Assembly: GCA_958429225.1 (NCBI GenBank) | Contig: CAUAJB010000003.1 | Location: forward strand, 1 to 55,792 | Source of the DNA: an uncultured Collinsella sp. | GTDB taxonomy: Bacteria > Actinomycetota > Coriobacteriia > Coriobacteriales > Coriobacteriaceae | DNA: 55,792 nt | Reading direction: 5' to 3' | In this document: piece after piece, positions 42,475 to 51,073 of the stretch | How positions within the stretch are numbered: position 1 is the first letter of the stretch | Layout of the letters: each line of letters begins with the position of its first letter | Translations under genes and position numbers: made by a program | The notes under the pieces: generated by a model | Database searches by the model: none | What the model saw: the letters and a program-made list of their open reading frames with translations, nothing else | Told to the model about the DNA's origin: nothing

Positions 42475-43229
42475 TGCGCGCCGGGGATTTTGTCGGCGCC
42501 AAGATCTATCGCAAGCCTACCGAGGATAAGCGCACCAAAAAAGACGGCACGCCGCGCAGCCCTAAAAAGCTCGGCAAGATTCACTTTCCGGTCTTTACCC
42601 CGGGCGGTACGCGCGTGGTGGGCTTTATGGTTCGCCAGTCCGATATCGCGGGCATGATCGAGCGCCCCGACCGATTTGTGGCGCTCGATGCCATCGGCGT
42701 CTACGAGGGCGCCATCGCGGTTGAAGACGTCAAGGGCACCTACGATGCCGCTGCGGCCAAGCGTCTCGACATCAACCTGGATGATTGCATTATCTGGGTT
42801 GGCATGGACGTGCGCACGGAGTCGGGCGATGTCGTGGGCTATTGCTCGGATGTGGAGTTCAAGCCGCGTTCGGGTATTGTGCAGACGTTCTATGTGACCG
42901 CCGGCACTGCATCGAGTGTGCTGGTGGGCGACACGCAGATGCCGCCGACGATGCTGCGCGGCTATGCGGACGGCGCGATGATCGTTTCGGACGAGGTCAA
43001 GTCGATCGGGTATTCAGGCGGCGTCGCTGCAAAGGCTGCCGAGGCAAGCGTCGTGGTGGGCGATAAGGTCAAGAAGGGCGCCAAGGTGCTCGATGACAAG
43101 GGTTCGGTCGCCGTGGACAAGGGCAGTCGCGCGCTGGGCAAGCAGCTCGGCAAGACGCGCGGTATGTTCAAGGCCTTTAAGGACGAATATCAAAAGGCGA
43201 GCGGGGGCTCGTCAAAAGCTAGCAAATAG
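42474..43229 (+). CDS. PRC-barrel-like protein
   Basis: A 251-residue protein. Residues 1-110 hold a beta-rich region (GKIHFPVFTPGGTRVVGFMV), and 105-150 a PRC-barrel-like stretch (VRTESGDVVGYCSDVEFKPR). The C-terminal 80 residues are Lys/Ala-rich and helical. There is no signal peptide. It is coupled to the YtxH gene. It may be a membrane-associated accessory; no function is assigned. Confidence 0.65.
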   Translation: MRAGDFVGAKIYRKPTEDKRTKKDGTPRSPKKLGKIHFPVFTPGGTRVVGFMVRQSDIAGMIERPDRFVALDAIGVYEGAIAVEDVKGTYDAAAAKRLDINLDDCIIWVGMDVRTESGDVVGYCSDVEFKPRSGIVQTFYVTAGTASSVLVGDTQMPPTMLRGYADGAMIVSDEVKSIGYSGGVAAKAAEASVVVGDKVKKGAKVLDDKGSVAVDKGSRALGKQLGKTRGMFKAFKDEYQKASGGSSKASK

Positions 43230-43250
43230 CGATGTACCAAATGATGGGAG

Positions 43251-43280
43251 GCGAGCCGGAGACATGTTGCTCCGGCTCGC
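43251..43280 (+). terminator. Terminator-like hairpin
   Basis: GCGAGCCGGAG (43251-43261) pairs with CTCCGGCTCGC (43270-43280), followed by TGTGTTTA. It lies after the PRC-barrel gene. Confidence 0.6.
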
Positions 43281-43301
43281 TGTGTTTATGGGGGAGGGCA
43301 C

Positions 43302-44708
43302 ATGCGCCAAAACGGATCTAACTTAAACGGGCGTTCGGGTGCGCGTCCGACGGCGCGCCGCGACCTAGGGCAGCTGCCCAGCGGTCAGCGCAAGCGTCAC
43401 CGTAAGCCCGGCGCGATGTATCTCAACCATAGCCGCGGCTTTAGCGACCGCAGTGCGCGCATCGGCAACAGCCGTACGCCCCGTCGTTCGTCTCGCCTGC
43501 CCTATGCGCTCATTGCCGTGGGCTGTGCGCTCGTGCTGTTTATCGCTGCCGTCGTGGGCTATGTCAACCGCAGTGTGGACGTGGAGCTCAACGGCCAGAA
43601 GACCGCGGTGCGTGTGGGCTCTACGCTGCAGAATCTCATCGACGACCAGGAGTTGACTGACACCTACGACGCAGGCGACCTGCTGGCCGTCGATGACAGC
43701 GTGCTCAAGCGCCATGGGGGCGAAAAGCTGTCGGTGAAGGTCGACGGCAAGCGCGTGAAACAGGGCAAATGGGATAGCCGCGAACTTGAGGGCGGCGAGA
43801 AGGTGACGGTCAAGGATGGCCGTAACACCTACGAGAAGCACGAGGTTCAGGCTACGGTTATCGAGCCCAAGCTCAAGGTCGAGGGCACGGGCGCTATCGA
43901 GTATGTGCAGACATGGGGTGTCCAGGGCCGATCCGAGGTGTGGGTTGGTGAGCAGTCGGGCAAGACGCAAGACCGCGGCGAGGTTGTGCCCGCCACCGAT
44001 TGCGTTGTTGCGTGCGCCAGCGTGGCGCCCAAGGGCAACAAAAAGTACGTGGCGCTGACGTTTGACGAGGGTCCGAGCGGCGCTACCAAGCAGATCTTGC
44101 AGGTGCTCAAGGAAAAGGGCGTCACCGCGACGTTCTTCCTTTCGGGCGATGCGGTCGAGGCCTCGCCTGCCACGGCCAAGGCGATTGTCGATGCCGGGTG
44201 CGAGATCGGATCCAACAGCTACAGCGACGATTCGCTCAAGGGTCAGGACCGTGAGGCGGTACGCGAGCAGATCACGAAAGGCACCGACGCGATTAAGTCG
44301 GCGACCGGCGTGAAGACGATGCTGCTGCGTGCTCCCTACGCTGCCTTTGACGAGCAAAACTGGATTGATGCGATGGATCTGGTCTCCGCCGTGGTCTCGT
44401 GGAATATTGACTCGGGCGACTGGCTGCTCAACGGTGCCGACGAGCAGGTCTCGACGGTGCTCGATTCGGTGACGCCGGGCAATATCGTGCTGCTCACCGA
44501 TAGAGACGAATGCGCTGAGCAGACACTCGAGGCGCTGCCACAGATTATCGACGGACTCATTGCCGACGGCTACAAGATCGTGACGCTCAGCGACCTGGTC
44601 AAGACGGACACGTCGCTGAGCAAAAAGCTCACCTCGCTGACGAAGGTCACCATGCCCAAGGACGCCGTGTTCCCCCAACTTGCCGAGGACGACGACACCA
44701 CAGAGTAG
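43302..44708 (+). CDS. Membrane-anchored NodB-like (polysaccharide deacetylase fold) protein with lost metal ligands
   Basis: A 468-residue protein with a basic cytoplasmic N-terminus, one helix at about residues 68-88, a small ubiquitin/G5-like region (about 90-165) and a NodB domain (about 245-440). In active enzymes TFDDGP and HxxxH give Asp, His and His as metal ligands. Here they read TFDEGP (D255, E256) and NSYSD (N305, D309). RxPY (RAPYA) and the later DSGDW are kept, while the last-motif His is Thr (LLTDRDE). It is probably catalytically dead or uses another chemistry. GGGGGAGGG precedes the ATG. Confidence 0.85.
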   Translation: MRQNGSNLNGRSGARPTARRDLGQLPSGQRKRHRKPGAMYLNHSRGFSDRSARIGNSRTPRRSSRLPYALIAVGCALVLFIAAVVGYVNRSVDVELNGQKTAVRVGSTLQNLIDDQELTDTYDAGDLLAVDDSVLKRHGGEKLSVKVDGKRVKQGKWDSRELEGGEKVTVKDGRNTYEKHEVQATVIEPKLKVEGTGAIEYVQTWGVQGRSEVWVGEQSGKTQDRGEVVPATDCVVACASVAPKGNKKYVALTFDEGPSGATKQILQVLKEKGVTATFFLSGDAVEASPATAKAIVDAGCEIGSNSYSDDSLKGQDREAVREQITKGTDAIKSATGVKTMLLRAPYAAFDEQNWIDAMDLVSAVVSWNIDSGDWLLNGADEQVSTVLDSVTPGNIVLLTDRDECAEQTLEALPQIIDGLIADGYKIVTLSDLVKTDTSLSKKLTSLTKVTMPKDAVFPQLAEDDDTTE

Positions 44709-44822
44709 TCATTGGGTAGTCGTTTAAGAACGTCCCCAACGGCTATGTCACGGATGCGTCAGCGTTTGGTATGCCTGCAATGTGCAGCGCATAAATTCGA
44801 TGCCGCAGGGCGATGCTGATGC

Positions 44823-45036
44823 TATAGTTACTGCGGTTAATGAGGGTCAAGAGAAAGGTTACAGGTGAAATCCAAACCTCGACCATACAGTCGATGACCC
44901 CGTGCAGGTGCTTTTTGCGCATGCACGGGGTGTAAGCGTCGAGCGGCGTGCCGCCCGCGCATGCGTATACATATCCAGAAGCCCCCGGACGCCGCACGCG
45001 CGGCCGCGTCCGGGGGAATAATGATGGGGAGCACCA
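44823..45036 (+). promoter_or_regulatory. Structured leader upstream of the Mg transporter operon
   Basis: TATAGT at 44823-44828 may be a -10. The following 200 nt can fold: CCCCGTGCA (44908-44916) with TGCACGGGG (44932-44940), an outer GTCGA/TCGAC arrangement, and an 11-bp hairpin CCCCCGGACGC/GCGTCCGGGGG (44982-45015) just before the ribosome site. GTTAATGAGG near 44837 is faintly like the start of the M-box (ykoK) riboswitch, but I cannot match the class. A GTCCCCAA repeat lies before it at 44706-44745. Confidence 0.4.
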
Positions 45037-46881
45037 TTGAATTATCTGAGTGAGATGCTCAAATTGCCGGTCTTGGACGTCGACGGCGAAAAGCTCGGCG
45101 TGGTCAACGATTTTGGCATTGCTACCGGCGAAGTTTTTCCGCACGTGACGTCGCTCGCGTTCCGCGGCCCCGGCAAGACGCCGTTTATGATCAGCTGGCG
45201 CAAATGGGTCGACCGTATCGACGAGACGGGCGTACACCTTAAGACGTCGGCCACCGAAATTCGCTTTTCGTACCTGCAACCGACCGAACTCTTGCTTGCC
45301 CGCGACGTGCTCAACAAGCAGATTGTCGACACGCAGGGCATGAAGGTCGTGCGCGTCAACGACATCAAGTTTTCCATGTCGGGCGAAAATCAGCTGCGCC
45401 TGCTGGGCGCCGAGGTCGGTGCCCGCGGTCTGCTACGCGCCATCAGCCCCGCGCTCGAGCATATCGTCGAAGGCTTTATGAAGCACCTGGGCAAGCCGCT
45501 CAGTGAGGACATCATCGCTTGGTCCTACATGGACCTGCTCGACCGCTCGACCAAGAACATTCAACTTTCGGTGTCGCACAAGACGCTCGGCGAGCTGCAC
45601 CCTGCCGACATCGCCGATATTATCGAGCAGCTCGACCCGCGCCTACGTGCGCAGGTGTTTGCGCAGCTCGATACTGCCCAGGCCGCCGAGGCCATCTCGG
45701 AGTTCGATGACGACGAGCTTATGACCGAGATGCTCGAGGGCCTGTCCGACACGGACGCATCGTCGATGCTGGCCATGATGGACCCGGACGATGCAGCTGA
45801 CCTGATCGACGAGCTCGATTACGAGAAGGCCGAGAAGCTCCTGCGCCTGATGGGCGTCAAGGAGGAGAAGGCGATTCGTAACCTGCTGGGGTATGAGGAC
45901 AACACCGCCGGCCGCATCATGACCTCGGAGTTTGTCTCCCTGCCTGCCACGGCGACGGTCGCTGACGCCATCGAGGCGATCCGCAAGCTCGACGAGGACT
46001 TCGAGAGCGTCTACTACGTCTATACCGAGGACCCGAGCGGCATGCTCACCGGCGTGCTTTCGCTACGCACGCTTATCGTGGCCGACCGCGACGCCACGCT
46101 GGGCCAGCTGGCCTATCGCGACCTGGTTTATGTGTCGCCCGACGATGACCAGGAAGACGTAACGGACGAGATGACCAAGTACGACCTGGTCGCCATTCCC
46201 GTTTGCGACGAGAACCGCCACATTTTGGGTATCGTGACCTTTGACGACGCCATGGACGTTATCGCCGAGGAGCACCAGGAAGACTTGCAGATCGCAGGCG
46301 TCGGTTCGGGCGATAGCGCGTCCGACGACTCGACGAATGTGCTCAGCTGGTTTGTGCATCGCCAGTACTGGGTTGTCGTGTGGGGCATTGCCTCGTGCAT
46401 CATGGCAACAGTGCTGGGGACGGCGCTGGGCTCCGCGCATCTGGTGGTGTTCCCCATGTGCGCCATGCCGCTCGTGCTGCTGGCTGCCTCGCGCATGGTG
46501 TCGTTCGTCAAGAATTACTTCCTGGAGTACGACGGCCATGACGATGAGCCCAAACCGTATCTGGGATTCTTCTTCCAGAGCACGGGTATGGGCCTGATCC
46601 TTTCGCTCGTGACCTACCTGTGCGCGCAGCTGGTGCGCACCGCCGCGTTCCCCGACGCGCCCATGTTTGAGGAACAGCTCTTTACCGGCTGCTATAACAT
46701 CGCGGCCATCGTCTGTCTGATTGGCAACATGAGTGCCGTGATTTACCTGATGGTGCTGTTCTGGCGCGACGAGCACGACCTCAATACGTCGGGCACCGCC
46801 ATGAACGTCATTGCCGTCATGATCTCGTGTGTGGCATACTGTGCCGCTGCGCTGCTGCTTACCATGTCGGTCATGGGGTAG
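45037..46881 (+). CDS. mgtE: MgtE-type Mg2+ channel with N-terminal PRC-barrel region
   Basis: A 614-residue protein. Residues 1-135 hold two PRC-barrel-like units (LPVLDVDGEKLGVVNDFGI; IVDTQGMKVVRVNDIKF). A MgtE_N superhelical domain covers about 190-290 (LHPADIADIIEQLDP), a CBS pair about 295-420 (TAGRIMTSEFV, VCDENRHILGIVTFDDA), and the membrane channel about 440-614. Standard MgtE is near 450 residues, so the PRC part is an addition. TTG at 45037 is the start, 6 nt after GGGGAG; no in-frame ATG fits. The next gene starts 9 bp after the stop. Confidence 0.9.
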   Translation: MNYLSEMLKLPVLDVDGEKLGVVNDFGIATGEVFPHVTSLAFRGPGKTPFMISWRKWVDRIDETGVHLKTSATEIRFSYLQPTELLLARDVLNKQIVDTQGMKVVRVNDIKFSMSGENQLRLLGAEVGARGLLRAISPALEHIVEGFMKHLGKPLSEDIIAWSYMDLLDRSTKNIQLSVSHKTLGELHPADIADIIEQLDPRLRAQVFAQLDTAQAAEAISEFDDDELMTEMLEGLSDTDASSMLAMMDPDDAADLIDELDYEKAEKLLRLMGVKEEKAIRNLLGYEDNTAGRIMTSEFVSLPATATVADAIEAIRKLDEDFESVYYVYTEDPSGMLTGVLSLRTLIVADRDATLGQLAYRDLVYVSPDDDQEDVTDEMTKYDLVAIPVCDENRHILGIVTFDDAMDVIAEEHQEDLQIAGVGSGDSASDDSTNVLSWFVHRQYWVVVWGIASCIMATVLGTALGSAHLVVFPMCAMPLVLLAASRMVSFVKNYFLEYDGHDDEPKPYLGFFFQSTGMGLILSLVTYLCAQLVRTAAFPDAPMFEEQLFTGCYNIAAIVCLIGNMSAVIYLMVLFWRDEHDLNTSGTAMNVIAVMISCVAYCAAALLLTMSVMG

Positions 46882-46889
46882 GTGGTCGC

Positions 46890-48152
46890 GTGCAAAATAC
46901 GAAGCAAAAGCCGAGCACCAAGCAAAAGCTGACCATCGCGGCCATCTTTGGCGCCATGGGTCCCGGTCTTCTGGCGGCGCTTTCGGGCAATGACGCAGGC
47001 GGCATCGCCACGTATTCCAGTGCCGGTGCCAGCTATGGCTACAAGATGCTGTGGATGCTTCCCGTCATGACCGTGTTGCTCATCGTGACGCAGGAGACTG
47101 CGGCGCGTTGCGGCTGCGTGACGGGCAAGGGCCTGGCCTCGCTCATTCGCGAGCGCTTTGGCGTGCGCAAGAGCGTGTTGGCCATGGCGGCGCTGCTGAT
47201 TGCCAACACGGCCGTGACCATTTCGGAGTTTGCGGGCATCGCGAGCGGCCTTGCCCTCTTTGGCGTACCGGCGAGCATCTCGGTGCCGTTGGTGGCGCTG
47301 CTGGTGTGGATGCTTACCATGTCGGGTAGTTTCCAGCGCATCGAGAAGATTTTGCTGCTGGTGAGCTGCGTGTTCGTGACCTATATCGTCGCTGCATTTA
47401 TGGCTGGCCCCAACTGGGGTGAGGTCGCGGTCGACTTGGTCGTGCCTAACATTCAAAATGACCCCAGCTACGTGTCGCTCGTGGTCGCAACGATCGGTAC
47501 CACCATCGCGCCGTGGATGATTTTCTTGGCGCAGAACAACGTGGTCGATAAGAACGCGGGCGAGGACGATATCGTGCTGCAGCGCATCGATACCGTGAGC
47601 GGCTCAATCGCTGCTGATATCATTGCGGGCTTCATTATCATCACGACCGGTACGGTGCTGTTCCCGGCGGGTATTCAGATTAGCGATGCCGCCGATGCCG
47701 CTCGCGCGTTGGAGCCCATCGCGGGCCAGTGGTCCACGGTGCTGTTCGCCTCGGGCCTGGTCGCAGCGAGTTTTTTGGCTGCCTGCGTGCTGCCGGGCGT
47801 TACGTCGAGTGCCATCTGCGAGGCTTTTGGTTGGGAGCGCGGCGCCGATCGCAGCTGGGACGAGGCCCCGGTTTACCGCGGCATCATTACGGCCATCATC
47901 GGCATTTCTGCCGTGTTGGTGCTCATGCCTGGCGTCGATTTGTTCCAGATTATGATGACCTCGCAGGTCATCAACGGTGTGCTGCTGCCCGTGGTCTTGG
48001 TATTCCAGGTGGTTATCGCGGCGGATCGCCACATTATGGGCGCCAACCGCAACGGCCGCGTATGGAACGTGCTCACGTGGGCGACTATCGGCGTGATTAC
48101 GGTGCTGACGGTCGTCATGTTTGTGCTGCAAGCGATGGGCTACAGCGCTTAA
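46890..48152 (+). CDS. NRAMP-related transporter, probably Mg2+ (NRMT type)
   Basis: A 420-residue eleven-helix SLC11-fold transporter. In manganese/iron NRAMPs helix 1 has DPGN and helix 6 a metal-selecting Met (MPH). Here helix 1 reads NDAGG (D35, Asn replaced by G38) and helix 6 IAPWM (A207 in place of Met). Loss of the Met and of the Asn is the hallmark of NRAMP-related Mg transporters, known for example from Eggerthella lenta. It follows mgtE by 8 bp, which strengthens a Mg role. GTG 46890 after AGGTGG is chosen; the upstream open frame overlaps mgtE. Confidence 0.85.
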   Translation: MQNTKQKPSTKQKLTIAAIFGAMGPGLLAALSGNDAGGIATYSSAGASYGYKMLWMLPVMTVLLIVTQETAARCGCVTGKGLASLIRERFGVRKSVLAMAALLIANTAVTISEFAGIASGLALFGVPASISVPLVALLVWMLTMSGSFQRIEKILLLVSCVFVTYIVAAFMAGPNWGEVAVDLVVPNIQNDPSYVSLVVATIGTTIAPWMIFLAQNNVVDKNAGEDDIVLQRIDTVSGSIAADIIAGFIIITTGTVLFPAGIQISDAADAARALEPIAGQWSTVLFASGLVAASFLAACVLPGVTSSAICEAFGWERGADRSWDEAPVYRGIITAIIGISAVLVLMPGVDLFQIMMTSQVINGVLLPVVLVFQVVIAADRHIMGANRNGRVWNVLTWATIGVITVLTVVMFVLQAMGYSA

Positions 48153-48170
48153 CGCCCACTTTTGCTTCCG

Positions 48171-48206
48171 AACAGGCCGCAGCGATGGGCTGCGGCCTGT
48201 TTTTTG
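48171..48206 (+). terminator. Rho-independent terminator
   Basis: AACAGGCCGCA (48171-48181) pairs with TGCGGCCTGTT (48191-48201) followed by TTTTT. It ends the mgtE operon. Confidence 0.9.
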
Positions 48207-48236
48207 TCTGCTATAGGGTGTTAGTTATATAGCAAT

Positions 48237-48462
48237 GGACAAAAAATGCCAAATATGAGTACTGTTGCTAAGTGAATAGCATTTACATCCTAAAAGATAA
48301 TGAACATAGCCTTTAGTATGTTCATTAAAATTGGCTCCAATACGCCTTAAACCAGTCAGGTTGGCTGCTTTAGGGGGTTGTAGGGGTCGCTCGGACGTCA
48401 TTTTGGGTGGTTTTGCCTGCTACTAAAATGGTAACAGTACTCATATTTGCCCTTTTTTGCCC
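48237..48462. repeat. 226-bp AT-rich palindromic element
   Basis: Arms of 30 nt (48237-48266 and 48433-48462) contain CAAATATGAGTACTGTT and its complement and match with about three mismatches. A small hairpin TGAACATA/TATGTTCA lies inside at 48301-48325. There is no coding capacity. It looks like a non-autonomous palindromic insertion. Confidence 0.7.
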
Positions 48463-48608
48463 ACAGACCTTTGAGGGTGCGGCGAAAAGGGCTTGTTTTG
48501 ATTGTTTGGGGCAGGCACGAGGCGCGGAAACGATGTCTGGAGCGACGGAGCGGCCTGGAATTCATCCGTAGAGGTCTTCATTGGCTGCGCCAGGAGTGTC
48601 CCTAACTG

Positions 48609-48646
48609 CCGGAGGGGGTGTCTGCCGTGGCAGACACCCCCTCCGG
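48609..48646. other. Perfect 18-bp hairpin after the acyltransferase gene
   Basis: Arms 48609-48626 and 48629-48646 with a 2-nt loop lie 24 bp beyond the stop of the leftward acyltransferase gene. There is no T-run. It probably marks the transcript end or is another dispersed repeat (GTGTCCCTAAC lies next to it). The rest of 48463-48608 shows nothing. Confidence 0.6.
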
Positions 48647-48669
48647 ATGTGGGAAGTTTGCGCTGCAGG

Positions 48670-50886
48670 TTACTTGTCGGTGCCCAGCTTGTGCGGCTTG
48701 AGAGCGAGCGCATTGACGAGTGCGTCGGTGGCAGACTTGACGGCTGCCGGCTGCGGATCGTTGACGTGATCCTCGGGATGCACGGGCAGGTCCTTCTTGA
48801 CGGCATCGTGGATCAAGTTGAGGTACTCAGTCACGCCAGTGGTCGATAGATGCGTGCCATCGCCATCGAACAGGTCGTTGCGGTTGGCACTGTATCCGTA
48901 CCAGTCGATAACGCGTACGTTCTTGTAGCGCGTAGCGGCGTTGGCGATGGCCTGGTTGGTAGAGCCAACCCACGGCTGCGGGCTGCGCGTGTTCACAAAC
49001 ACCACAATACGCTTATCTCCTGCATCGGCCATGATGGCGTCGATTTGGTCGTCGGTTACCAAGCCGTTGGTGCCCAGGGCAAAGACCACGATTTTGCCGG
49101 CAAGGTTCTGCTGGATATAGCCCTCAAATGTCGCGCGGCCCGCATCAAACTGGCGGCCCTTTTCGGCATCGATATGGCTGTGCGGGAACACGCCGTCAAA
49201 GGAATCAACGGCGCGCAGCGACACGGAGTCACCGATCATCAACAGGTCGTAGGAGCCGTCGGGGAAGCCGTCGTTGTCCTTGTCGGTGTCGTCGGCCGCC
49301 TGCTGGTCGGTGGGTGCGGCGTTCTTGGCTTCCTTGTTCAGAACTTCGGCGCCCTCGCCGCTCAGCGCAGACGTCTCGGGCACAAAGATCAGGCCGCCCA
49401 GTGCAACGACCAACACGACAGCGCAGGCTGCACAGGCAGGGACGTGCGCGCGCACCCAGTTGGCGGGCGTGGCGGTGCCGTCGCGGAACTCGGATACGGT
49501 GCGCCCAAAGGCGCCCTTTCTAAACGGCGTCTCGATAAAGCGATATGAGCATTCGGCCACGGCGACCACCAACAGCACCTGCAAAATGTACTGCCACCAC
49601 GGTGTATCGTTGATGTTGGCGACCGGGTTCATGAGCAACAGCAGCGGATAGTGCCACAGGTAGATGCTGTACGAGCGCTTGCCAACCCACACGAGTGGCT
49701 CGGCGGCCAAAGCTCGTGCGACCGTGCCCTGGGGCTGCACGCAGGCCGCGATGACCATGAGCGTGAGGATGGAGCATAACAGCGTGCCGCCGCGATACTG
49801 GAACGCGGTGTAGCCGTTGGTGAGCGCGACCATGGCGGCAAGGCCAACCAGACCCACGACGCCCAATACATCGATGGATGCGGGCGAGGACCAAAAGCGC
49901 ACGAGGGCGCTCGGCTGTGCCGGGGCGGTCTCGGCTGATTCGTCGGCCTTCTCGCCAGGCTTGCCCTCGGCGTTCTTGCCGTGCTTGACGGCGCCAGCCA
50001 GGCGATTGAGCCCCAAACGATGAACGAGACGCACCGGCGCCAGGTCGCGATCGGGGATAAAGGCCATCCAGGCACCCAGCAGCAGCGAGAACACGCGGGT
50101 GTCGGTGCCGTAGTAAACGCGGCTGGGGTCGGCGGCAGGGTTGTAAAGCACCATCATGGCGAGGGCAGATACCGCGGCAAGGCCCAGAACCACGCGGCGC
50201 GTGTTGGGCTTGCTCACATGCATGGATACCATGGCAAACAGCAGTGGCGGCCAAATCAGGTAGAACTGTTCCTCGATGGCAAGCGACCAAAAGTGCGTGA
50301 GCGGCGAGGGGTCGCCCAGAGCATTGAAGTACGAGACGTTTTGGGCAATCTGCCACCAGTTGTTGAAGAACAGCAGCGACGGCAGGATGTCGGGGCGCAT
50401 CTTGGTGAGCATCACGTGGTTAAAGATAGTGCACAGCGCGCAGGTTACAAACACTACCGTTACCACGGCGGGGACCAGGCGACGGATGCGGCGAATCCAG
50501 AAGCTCTTGAGGTCGATGCGTCCGGTCTTAGCGACTTCGTTGAGCAGCAAGCGCGTGATCAGATAGCCCGAAAGCACAAAGAAGATCGTGACGCCAAGCA
50601 GGCCGCCCTGAGCCCACGTGAGGTTAAGGTGATAGAGCACCACCGCGACGACGGCGAGCGTACGCAGACCGTCGAGTGCAGGGATGTAGCGGGACTTGGG
50701 GCGAGCGGGCGTCTGCTCCGCGGCGGGAGTGTTGGCGCGGCCCGCGTTGTTGGCAGAAGCGCGATGGGGGCTCGCGGTGCGTCGCGGCTCGTTGGCACGG
50801 CGTTCGCCCTTCACGCGTTCGTGCGGTGCCGGCTCGTTGCCCGTGCGGCGTCGACCGCGCGAGCCCGATTGCGAGAATTGTTCCAT
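48670..50886 (-). CDS. Membrane acyltransferase (OafA type) with C-terminal SGNH domain
   Basis: A 738-residue enzyme that O-acylates a cell-surface glycan. After a 65-residue basic, disordered N-terminus come about ten membrane helices of the acyltransferase-3 domain (YIPALDGLRTLAVV, catalytic-type His in VLYHLNL, then GVTIFFVLSGYLI). A further helix at about 490-510 precedes the outer SGNH hydrolase-like domain with MIGDSVSLRAV near 575 and DGDGTHLSTTG near 705. The OafA/OatA layout is complete. It stands alone on the minus strand. Confidence 0.9.
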   Translation of the reverse strand: MEQFSQSGSRGRRRTGNEPAPHERVKGERRANEPRRTASPHRASANNAGRANTPAAEQTPARPKSRYIPALDGLRTLAVVAVVLYHLNLTWAQGGLLGVTIFFVLSGYLITRLLLNEVAKTGRIDLKSFWIRRIRRLVPAVVTVVFVTCALCTIFNHVMLTKMRPDILPSLLFFNNWWQIAQNVSYFNALGDPSPLTHFWSLAIEEQFYLIWPPLLFAMVSMHVSKPNTRRVVLGLAAVSALAMMVLYNPAADPSRVYYGTDTRVFSLLLGAWMAFIPDRDLAPVRLVHRLGLNRLAGAVKHGKNAEGKPGEKADESAETAPAQPSALVRFWSSPASIDVLGVVGLVGLAAMVALTNGYTAFQYRGGTLLCSILTLMVIAACVQPQGTVARALAAEPLVWVGKRSYSIYLWHYPLLLLMNPVANINDTPWWQYILQVLLVVAVAECSYRFIETPFRKGAFGRTVSEFRDGTATPANWVRAHVPACAACAVVLVVALGGLIFVPETSALSGEGAEVLNKEAKNAAPTDQQAADDTDKDNDGFPDGSYDLLMIGDSVSLRAVDSFDGVFPHSHIDAEKGRQFDAGRATFEGYIQQNLAGKIVVFALGTNGLVTDDQIDAIMADAGDKRIVVFVNTRSPQPWVGSTNQAIANAATRYKNVRVIDWYGYSANRNDLFDGDGTHLSTTGVTEYLNLIHDAVKKDLPVHPEDHVNDPQPAAVKSATDALVNALALKPHKLGTDK

Positions 50887-51073
50887 AAAATATCATCCAA
50901 TGACGAGAATAATCAGCACGCCTTCATTGTAGCTGCCTGCTCCTGTGAATGCTTGCTGCTGGCGCAAGCTCAAGCGCGCGTCCACATCAAAGTGAACTAA
51001 AGTTATAGGGGGTGCGAGAGTGCACAATCGATGGTCGACGGTGGGCACAAAGCCTAAAGACGAGGAGGTTTCC

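Noticed and set aside
44823..45036. Confident M-box (ykoK) riboswitch
   Set aside because: Only a weak match at the 5' core (GTTAATGAGG); the remaining conserved M-box segments could not be found by eye.
46890..48152. Manganese transporter MntH
   Set aside because: The helix 1 Asn and helix 6 Met that coordinate Mn are replaced, and the neighbour is mgtE.
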